The notes beneath the pieces were generated by a model. The model saw only the letters and a program-made list of their open reading frames with translations, was not told where the DNA came from and made no database searches. Source: Macrothele yani (taxonomy: Eukaryota > Arthropoda > Arachnida > Araneae > Macrothelidae). Taken from it: a stretch of 64,000 bases of DNA. The DNA lies in NCBI GenBank assembly GCA_039090855.1, contig CM077006.1, forward strand, positions 46,323,336-46,387,335, in the 5' to 3' direction. Position 1 is the stretch's first letter. The number at the start of each line of letters is the position of its first letter. Positions 56,450 to 64,000 of the stretch are shown here, piece after piece. The position numbers and the translations under genes are program-made.

Positions 56450-58560
56450 TCAGTAAGATAAAGTATATTTGTTATATTACAGGATTTTAAGAAACAGCCA
56501 AAGAAAGATTCCAGGCTACAAAAGTAATCTAAAATTTATGTAAATAAATGGCAATCAATTAGTGAAGCATTTATTCATTTAACCATAAAGTGTATGTAGG
56601 ACAACCTTATTTCCTATAGTGTGATTTGAAACTGCAGGAGATGGAACCAGGAGTAGCAATACAAAACTCATAGCAGTAGGCTACTAGCAAAAGTTGACAC
56701 CACATCTTTCAAGTGCAAAACAAGTTGAAGAATATCAGCAAGTGTTGTGTTGCTAATACAGTAAATAGATCAACTCTGCACAGCATCAAGGCATTTTAAG
56801 TGATAATCTTTTAGAAGTGGGAAGCACCTGATTTTGATTAAAATTTCCAAGTACAATGATCTCACCTTTCAGCTCCTCCTTCCTTCAAAATATTTAAGCA
56901 GTTAGAATACTATCTTTTTTTTTTTTTTTAACCAATAAATGCATTCAGAGATTATAAAACTTGATTCTCACCTGAAGTTTATGTCAAGCTCCTTCCTTTG
57001 TTCTTTAATGCTCGGTATGAGCAGGCTGTACATAAATATTGTGGAATGATACATGCAAAGTTGGCAGCTACTTGAAACTGTACAGATATCTACCAAATTT
57101 CTTTAAAATCAGGTGCATCCAAATTTTAAAATATTAACACCTTATTATCAAAAATTGGGAAAAGTTGAATCTAGCTTAAAAAGGGATTTGAGTGATCTAC
57201 TGATTTAGACATTTCCAACTCCATAAACTGTTATGTCTACATTCTACACACTTTGAAACAATGAGCTGATGTTATATCTATGCATTGCATAATTAATCAG
57301 TCTGAAAATTCCAAAACTTTTATTTATAGAAAGCAAGTTTTTTTTTGTTTTGTTTTTCCAAAAATCCGTCACAAAAAAATGTACCACATACAAGCAACAC
57401 TTTTAACACAACACCTAGTTTCCTGAATTGTCTATTGTAGTTTTATTATGCTTTTGGCCTGTTTCCTTCAGACAACTAAAAAAAAAAAATCAAATACTGT
57501 ACTGAAGACAAGTTTAAAGTTTTTTGCTTTAGATTTTAAGCATATTATTATATCTTTGATTGTAGGTTTTGCTTTGATCAGATGTGCCTTACTTGTTTTC
57601 ATTCACTGTGTGGTCCTTAATTTTATGCTTGTCTTGTTAGTACATCTTATGTCCATCTGAGCTTTGAATCAAGGGTGCGACAAGGAGCACCCTTCCCCCT
57701 CCTCCTCAGTCTAAATAAATTCTGGTGATCACAGCAGAAAGCAAACTGTATGAGAGAAAGAAAGTAATGTGTTGCCCTTGCAATTTTCTTTTCAGCACAA
57801 TCCATATATTCGTTTGTATTTTCATTTAGTGATCTGAGATTTCTATGTATCAAGCATGCTTACTTACTATATGCAACTCAAGATTCAAATGTGTAAACAA
57901 CTTTAGGAATACTCCTATTAGCAAGTGGCGTGATTTATATATATATATATAATGTTGTACAAATACAAACTCATGCATTTGTGCATGTACAGCAAGTTGT
58001 TGGGATAGTTATATACAAGAAAAAGGGGGGGGGGCAGATAAATACAGTTAAGAGTCCTATTTGTTTCATATACAATATTGTATGTCATTATCCATGTTCC
58101 ATTTGTATATTTTGTTGTTTCTTATATTTTTAATGTTTTCACATTTCTGGTTTTAAAAATCATGCATTTTTGTACATATACAGCAAGGAGAGTGGACAAT
58201 TATATACAATACAAATACCAAGAAACACACATTTATTTAAACGCTTCTACGTTATTTGGTAAATTAATTATTCCTTCTTCTGTTTATGTATCTAACGATG
58301 GGTTCTAGGTAAACCTGAAAATTCTTATAAATGTATATACAATAAAATCTTTAAATTCAGCCGTACAATTTAAAGTTGTATTGCGAGATTCTTCTTATCA
58401 AAAATCGTGCATCGAAGGCAACTACCTCGATTACTTTTGACTATTTCTGCACAAATTTGAATCCCCTAAATTAATCATATTGTGATTTTCTAGGCAAAGT
58501 AATTATTCCTATAACAAAATATTTCGAAGAATGAACAGAACTCCACAGTAAGGTAAGAAA
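56450..58560. other. VARS2 first intron, mostly featureless
   Basis: AT-rich. It holds T-runs, a (TA)n run near 57935-57951, and a loose direct repeat (tcatgcatttgtgcatgtac at 57971 and tcatgcatttttgtacatat at 58162, both followed by acagcaag). No coding sequence seen. Confidence 0.5.
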
Positions 58561-58662
58561 GCATTATCACAAAAATATAGTTCTCATCAAAAATGTAGTA
58601 GAAACGCTCCGACTGTGTCTCTTATAGATGCTGTAAACGAATGAATCAGAAAACATAATTAC

Positions 58663-58818
58663 TTTTTTATTATCTATGTAAAAAAACTTGAATAAAGATC
58701 CAGAATTGGCGGCTTGACTTAAACATGCCGGTGTCTTTATGAAACGCAAATGTTTCATTAACTTGAGTTCTTGAACTGGTCTACAACTGAACCCAGAGTA
58801 ACTTTTAGCAAGCCACAT
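58663..58818 (-). CDS. VARS2: VARS2-like exon 1 (candidate; start codon and mitochondrial presequence)
   Basis: Candidate first coding exon of the mitochondrial valyl-tRNA synthetase. It reads 52 codons from an ATG at 58818 to a GTAATT donor just below 58663. The peptide starts MWLAKSYSGF, is rich in Lys, Arg and Ser and has very few acidic residues, as expected of a matrix-targeting presequence. It ends in phase 0, which fits the phase 0 start of the exon at 54842. The next donor in the gene has the same GTAATT sequence. The link is inferred from phase, position and composition: presequences are not conserved, so homology cannot be seen. Alternatively this is a chance open stretch and the real first exon lies elsewhere. 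Confidence 0.45.
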
Positions 58819-59031
58819 TGTTTTTGTAAACAAATTTAAAAGATCTCTGGCAAAGTAAATGCTACACCTGACTAAGTTTCTACACTACTAAGCAGACATC
58901 TCTTGCTTTTAATGTAGACGGTCTGAAATGAAAAACATTGTACGGCTACGGTTTCATCATGGACAACTGCCGACTCCAGTACAACTCGCCGCGATAAGCA
59001 AAATCTTTGAAATGAGGTGAATATTTCTTTT

Positions 59032-59228
59032 TTCGACCACCATGAACAACTCAATGGGCTATAAGCAGTCGTCCGTCCCTAATTTAGAGCCACTGGTTCC
59101 AGGGAAGGGAGAGCCAGTGCCGTAAGACAAACACAACATCCATGCTTCACAGGGATTCGAACCCGGACCCTTCACAGACAAATGGTCAGAGGCCGTCGCT
59201 TAGATCACTGCTCCCCCGGGGCAGTCGT
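59032..59228 (-). mobile_element. tRNA-derived SINE
   Basis: From cgaccaccatgaacaactca to the head cactgctcccccggggca. The B box is intact on the minus strand (gattcgaacccgg read inversely). The poly-A tail is reduced. It lies 200 bp upstream of the candidate VARS2 start codon, where it could sit in or near the promoter. Confidence 0.88.
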
Positions 59229-59600
59229 GCATATTTACGTATATAATTAGATACGGTGAATTTTTATGATGTTTCTTGCTTATCACTAACAGCTGTTTGA
59301 TTTTAATCACTAACAGCTGTTTAAAATCTAGATTTTAACCCTGATTTATGTCTCCATTAAAATGATTGCCTAAATTGAGAATTTCCAATATTAATAGGGC
59401 GAGGGCCATTTTGCACTTTCGATGGAGCGGCGAAAAATTGAATTGTAGTTCCTGCAAAATAGTTGAAAATTCCTCTGTTGCATCAATTTTACATTTACCT
59501 GTAAGTAGCGTACAAACGTAACTGTTTCAAAAAATGATTTCACAGTTCATTTTATTTTTCCAAAGAAATTTGCCTTCTCCCGCCACAGCGAAATTTTTTT

Positions 59601-59692
59601 TTTAACATCCATGTCTCACCGGGATTCGAACCCGGACCCCGTTCGGACGAATGATCAGAGGCCATCGCTTAGACCACTGCGCCACCGGGGCG
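59601..59692 (-). mobile_element. tRNA-derived SINE, head only
   Basis: Only the tRNA-like part and a few following bases remain (aacatccatgtctcaccggg to gccaccggggcggc). It is preceded by a T-run, so it is a 3'-truncated or internally primed copy. It abuts the next SINE directly. Confidence 0.85.
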
Positions 59693-59902
59693 GCTTGGAG
59701 GTCTATGAACGACTACCGTGAGCAACACAACGGGTTATAAGCAGTCGCCCGTCCCTAATTTAGAGCTACTGGCTCCAGAAAAGGGAGAGGGCCAGTGCCC
59801 TAAGAGAAACACAACATCTATGCCTCACCGGGATTCGAACCCTGACCGCTTTTGAACGAATGGTCAGAAGCCATTGCTTAGACCACTGAGCCACCGCGGC
59901 GG
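59693..59902 (-). mobile_element. tRNA-derived SINE
   Basis: Body and head nearly complete (ttggaggtctatgaacgact to gccaccgcggcggc), somewhat diverged. It shares no T-run with its left neighbour, so the two form a head-to-tail pair. Confidence 0.88.
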
Positions 59903-59913
59903 CTAGCGAGATT

Positions 59914-60165
59914 TTTTTTTATTATTGGAGGTTTTTTTTTTTTTTTTTTTTTTTTTGATTGGAGGTTTAACGACCACCGTGAGCAACTCAATGGGCTATA
60001 AGCAGTAGCCCATCCCTAATTTAGGGTCACTGGTTCCAGGGAAGGGAGAGAGCCAGTGCCGTAAGACAAACACAACATCCATGCCTGGACGGGATTCGAA
60101 CCCGGACCCCTTACGGACGAATGATCAGAGGCCAACGCCTTAGACCACTGCGCCACCGGGGCGGC
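59914..60165 (-). mobile_element. tRNA-derived SINE with target duplication
   Basis: Flanked by ctagcgagatt at 59903-59913 and 60166-60176. The tail side has two stretches of T separated by attattggagg, as if the tail had been copied twice. Head and B box intact. Confidence 0.92.
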
Positions 60166-60228
60166 CTAGCGAGATTGGGATGTGTAATATTAAATAATTT
60201 TACTTCATAAAAAAATGAAATTAAATAT

Positions 60229-60452
60229 TTATTTTTTTTTCTTGATTGGAGGTTTAACGACCACCGTGAACAACTCAATGGGCAATAAGCAGTCGCCCGT
60301 CCCTAATTTAGGGTCACTGGTTCCAGGGAAGGGAGAGAGCCAGTGCCGTAAGACAAACACAACATCCATGCCTGACCGGGATTCGAACCCGGACCCCTTA
60401 CGGACGAATGATCAGAGGCCAACGCCTTAGACCACTGCGCCACCGGGGCGGC
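60229..60452 (-). mobile_element. tRNA-derived SINE with target duplication
   Basis: Flanked by gaaattaaatat at 60217-60228 and 60453-60464. Nearly identical to the preceding copy and to 4025-4251, so recently active. Confidence 0.94.
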
Positions 60453-60510
60453 GAAATTAAATATGAAGTAAATAATCAAAATATAAACAGTATAATTCCA
60501 AATGTACTAA

Positions 60511-60739
60511 GCCGCCCCGATGGCGCAGTGGTCTAAGCGATGGCCTCCGATTATTCGTCCGAACGGGGTCCGGGTTCGACTCCCGGTGAGGCATGGATGT
60601 TGTGTTTGTCTTACGGCACTGGCTCTCTCCCTTCCTGGAACCAGTGACCCTAATTTAGGGACGGGCGACTGCTTTTAGCCCATTGAGTTGCTCACGGTGG
60701 TCGTTAAACCTTCAGGCAAAAAAAAAAAGAAAGAAAAAG
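60511..60739 (+). mobile_element. tRNA-derived SINE with target duplication
   Basis: Opposite orientation to its neighbours. GCCGCCCCGATGGCGCAGTG head, B box gggttcgactcccgg, A-rich tail. Flanked by aaatgtactaa and aaatgttctaa. Confidence 0.93.
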
Positions 60740-61724
60740 AAATGTTCTAAGGATGAAACAGCATATCACAACTACATACTTTATATCGGTGACCATACGC
60801 TTTTATATCGGTGGTCTATATCAAAAGTATATGTTTTATCATCATCATCATCATCATTATTGTCAACCATTATCAATCCACTGCTGGACGAAGGCCTCCC
60901 CAAGTTTCCTCCACAACGGTCTCTCTTGTGCCAGTCTCCTCCATGTCACTCCCGCATAGTTTCGAATTTCATCCACCCATCTCCCACGTGGTCTTCTTCT
61001 GGGTCTTTACCTGTCCCTTGGAATCCAATCTAAAATTTCGGCAGTCCATCGATGGTCTGTCCTTCTGGCAGTATGCCCAGCCCATTGCCATTTCAGGGAT
61101 TTAACTCTGATCATGATGTCTTCCACTCTCGTCATTTTTCGGATCCACGAGTTCCTTTTCTTATCTATCCTGATTACACCAAGCATGCACCTCTCCGTGC
61201 TACTTTGAGTTGTCTGCAGCCTTTGTATGTCTCTTTTAGTTATGGTCCACGTCTCTGCACTATACGTAAGAACTGGAAGAATGCATTGATCAAACACTTT
61301 TCTTTTAAGACATAATGGCATATTGCTCTTGAAAATTATGCTGTTTCTTCCAAAAGCTCTCCAGGCACAGATTTGTACGCCGATTAATTTCTTCATCAAT
61401 GTGACCCTCACTTGATATCTGCTGTCCAAGATAAACGTACGTGTCTGCTATATCCAGCTTTTCTCCATCAATCGATAAATCTTCATTTCTTGTAAAAGCA
61501 TTGAACATCCCTTTTGCCTTCTGAAAGTTCATTTTTAATCCCACTTCTTTACTCTTGTCAGCAAGTTCCTGGATCATACTCTGCAGCTCTGATGGGGTAG
61601 TTGCAAAAATGACTACGTCATCAGCAAAACGAAGGTGGATTAGATAATCTCCATTAATTTTTATCCCTTTGTTTTCCCAGTTCAGTGATTGAAAGACATT
61701 TTCCAATGATGCATTAAAGAGCTT

Positions 61725-61952
61725 TTTTTTTTTTTTTTTTCTTTCATTGGAGGTTTAACGACCACCGTGAGCAACTCAATGGGCTATAAGCAGTCGCCCG
61801 TCCCTAATTTAGGGTCACTGGTTCCAGGGAAGGGAGAGAACCAGTGCCGTAAGACAAACACAACATCCATGCCTCACCGGGATTCGAACCCGGACCCCTT
61901 TCGGACGAATGATCAGAGGCCATCGCTTAGACCACTGCGCCATCGGGGCGGC
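61725..61952 (-). mobile_element. tRNA-derived SINE inside RTE copy D
   Basis: Flanked by ttaaagagctt at 61714-61724 and 61953-61963. It interrupts the RT between the PKLF and the ENVFQSL segments. Head and B box intact. Confidence 0.95.
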
Positions 61953-62469
61953 TTAAAGAGCTTCGGAGATATGGTGTCACCTTGTTTCACTCCCTTTCCA
62001 ATTTTCACGTGTGTTGTATTTTCAAACAACCGAATTCTTGCACTTGCATTTTCATAGATGTTATTAATAATATTAATGTATGCATCTTCAATACCGCAGG
62101 TTTTCAGAGCCATTGTAACTGCTGACGGTTTCACCGAATCAAAGGCTTTTTCATAATCGATAAAAGCCATGCACAATGGAAGTTCATATTCCCTCGCTCT
62201 TTCAATTAGTTCTCTCAGTACGTGGATATGATCTATAGTGCTGCCACTCCTGAATCCAGCTTGTTCTCTCGGTTGAGCCATGTCCAGTGTTACCTTCAAA
62301 CGGTGTGAAAGAACTTTAGTGAAGATTTTATAAACCACTGTTAAGAGGCTGATAGGTCTGTAGTTCCCGAGATCCTCAATGTCACCTTTTTTATGTAGCA
62401 GGATCATTGTAGCGTTGTTCCCATCCTCAGGAATCTTCCCTTCATTAAAGCATCGAGTGAAAATTTGGG

Positions 62470-62697
62470 TGCCGCCCCGGTGGCGCAGTGGTCTAAGCGA
62501 TGGCCTCTGATCATTCGTCCGAAAGGGGTCCGGGTTCGAATCCCGGTGAGGCATGGATGTTGTGTTTGTCTTACGGCACTGGCTCTCTCCCTTCCCTGGA
62601 ACCAGTGACCCTAAATTAGGGACGGGCGACTGCTTATAGCCCATTGAGTTGCTCACGGTGGTCGTTAAACCTCCAATCAAAAAAAAAAAAAAAAAAA
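62470..62697 (+). mobile_element. tRNA-derived SINE inside RTE copy D, reading frame kept open
   Basis: Flanked by aaatttggg on both sides. It interrupts the RT at LAQIF. The host's minus-strand frame runs straight through the antisense SINE without a stop, adding a peptide with SMGYKQSPVPNLGSLVPG and HRDSNPDPFRTNDQRP. Confidence 0.94.
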
Positions 62698-64000
62698 AAA
62701 TTTGGGCGAGTATTGTTTCGATTTCTCCACTTGCTTCTTGTATGATGTCTACAGTAATTCCATCTTCTCCTGGAGCTTTTCCCCGCTTCATGTTCTGGAT
62801 TGCATGTGCAACTTCTGCTGGAAGGACCGGAAGAACTCTGGTATTGATACCTTTCACGATATCTGGAGTACATGCATCATCCCTTTCATATAATTTGGAG
62901 TAGAAATCTTTCACACTTGTCAAAATTTCGCCTCTATTTCTTGTTACAGAACCATCTTCTTTTCTCAGCGCCATAATCTGTTTTTTTCCTTGCTGAGATG
63001 TCCCTTTGCTATATTTAGGCATTGGTTGCTTTCAATTGCTTTCCTCACTAGTTCACAGTTGAATTTCCTTACGTCTTCAGTGATATTTTTTCGTACTGTC
63101 TTGCATAGCTCTATATATTCCACTTTGGAAGTCACATCTTCTTTAGTTGTCCTCATCACTCTTCTTTTTTGCATCAACATTTTGGTTTTTCCTGATAATT
63201 TGTTCACATGCAATTTGTTCTTAGAGCCAGCTAATTTTGTTGCTGTTTCCATAAGAGCTTTGGTTACTTTTCTGTTAACTTCAGAAATATCCACTTCTTC
63301 CGACGTTAGGCCTTCTAAAGCAGAGAATCTGTTCTTGAGTTCCAACTTGAAGGTATTATGGTGTTTTTTAAGGTTGGTTATGTCAATACATTTTGTTTGT
63401 CTTATGAGCTTGCCACGTTCAAGTTTGGTGTTGGGGTGCATCTTACATCTCACCAATCTATGGTCACTACCTGTGTTGAACTTGTTTAGCACACTGCAGT
63501 CTTCTATGACGAATTTTTTTGTTACACATAATAAAATCAATTTCACTGGTCGTCCCATTTGGATGTCTCCATGTCCATTTCCTGTGTGGCATTTTCTTGA
63601 AAAAGGAGTTCATGATGAAAAACCCTTCTGCCTCCGCAAACTCTACGAGCGTATTTCCAGGCTTGTTTCTATTGCCGTGACCAAATTTACCTACTGAAGT
63701 TTCATTCTGTTGCTGTTGCCTTATTTTTCCATTCAAATCTCCCATAATTATCTTCAAGTGCTGCTTACCTTTATTATTTAGATGACGAATTTCCTCATAA
63801 AATTCTTCAATTTCTTCTTCAGGATGACTTGTGGTGGGTGCATAAGTTTGAATAATCTGAGCCTGGTATCTTCTCGAGAGTTGGATAACGAGTCGTGCAA
63901 CTCTGTCAGAGGAACTTTCAACTTCTACAACTTTATCCTTCAGTTTCTTGTTTATTATAAATCCAACACCACTAGTTCTGCCAGTATCTGTCCCACGATA

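Larger units (their letters stand above)
60838..64000 (-). mobile_element. RTE-type LINE, copy D, near full length, with two SINE insertions
   Basis: Inverted relative to copies A and C. The 3' tail (ATC on this strand) is at 60838 and the endonuclease region is at the right edge (GRTSGVGFIINKK near 63940-63990). The RT motifs are intact between insertions: FADDVVIF near 61615, FIDYEKAFDS near 62145, NYRPISLL near 62355. Single-base shifts and small deletions are present (GFRSGSTIDH lacks a Tyr). The 5' end is outside the window. Confidence 0.92.

Noticed and set aside
60511..60590. Possible tRNA gene (A and B boxes)
   Set aside because: The same tRNA-like head recurs in more than ten copies, always followed by the same unrelated body and an A-rich tail with target duplications, so it is a SINE head. 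The other copies were rejected as tRNA genes for the same reason.
61767..62057. Open frame encoding a peptide with DSNPDPFRTNDQR
   Set aside because: It is antisense SINE sequence, repeated at other SINE copies, without an independent start or conservation signal.
1..64000. Prokaryotic or viral origin of the window
   Set aside because: A spliced gene with consensus splice sites in phase, SINEs, LINEs and Tc1/mariner elements place it in an animal genome. No viral genes or endogenous retrovirus LTRs were recognised.

Overview
The window is eukaryotic. It holds a spliced metazoan gene on the minus strand, buried in transposable elements (TEs). Six exon-like blocks spread over about 56 kb encode the N-terminal part of a valyl-tRNA synthetase, most like the mitochondrial type (VARS2). 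They run from about 58.8 kb down to 3.05 kb. Every adjacent pair has compatible splice sites and codon phase. No other convincing host gene was found. The coding sequence continues beyond the low-coordinate edge.

The organism is an invertebrate, probably an arthropod. A chelicerate such as a tick or spider is my weak guess, from the mixture of RTE-like LINEs, tRNA-derived SINEs and Tc1/mariner elements. The DNA is AT-rich with very large introns (16.7 kb and 29.9 kb).

Layout. 1-6.2 kb: RTE-type LINE copies, a hairpin element, a minisatellite, two SINEs and VARS2 exon 6. 6.3-7.5 kb: exons 5 and 4. 7.8-14 kb: a DD41D-type mariner broken by a 3.2 kb long-inverted-repeat element and by a TTAA-flanked MITE, then a second, more complete DD41D element. 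14.2-19.7 kb: Tc1-like remnants with a nearly intact RTE copy set into the end of one. 20-22 kb: a second LINE family (called LINE2 here), inverted and split by a hAT-like element. 22.1-24.5 kb: a mariner remnant and the C-terminal end of another LINE. 24.8-37.6 kb: one old LINE2 copy broken by a 4.4 kb long-inverted-repeat DNA transposon (itself carrying a SINE), a young full-length LINE2, a 2.5 kb gag-only LINE derivative and a further 0.9 kb insert. 38.0 kb: exon 3. 38.1-41 kb: a Penelope-like remnant, a MITE and a Tc1-like element. 43-46.1 kb: a mariner remnant and a 2.06 kb hAT-like non-coding element. 50.7-52.7 kb: a pogo-like element. 53.1-54.1 kb: a degenerate tandem repeat. 54.8 and 58.7 kb: exons 2 and 1. 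59-64 kb: a SINE cluster and an inverted RTE copy with two SINE insertions.

The value of the window lies in its readable insertion history. Many junctions keep target-site duplications (TSDs), so the order of insertion can be reconstructed. Several structures are unusual: a transposon whose left end is an inverted copy of the 3' part of its own gene, a gag-only LINE derivative, and a pogo transposase with an in-frame palindromic insertion. No CRISPR array, operon or prokaryotic gene is present.
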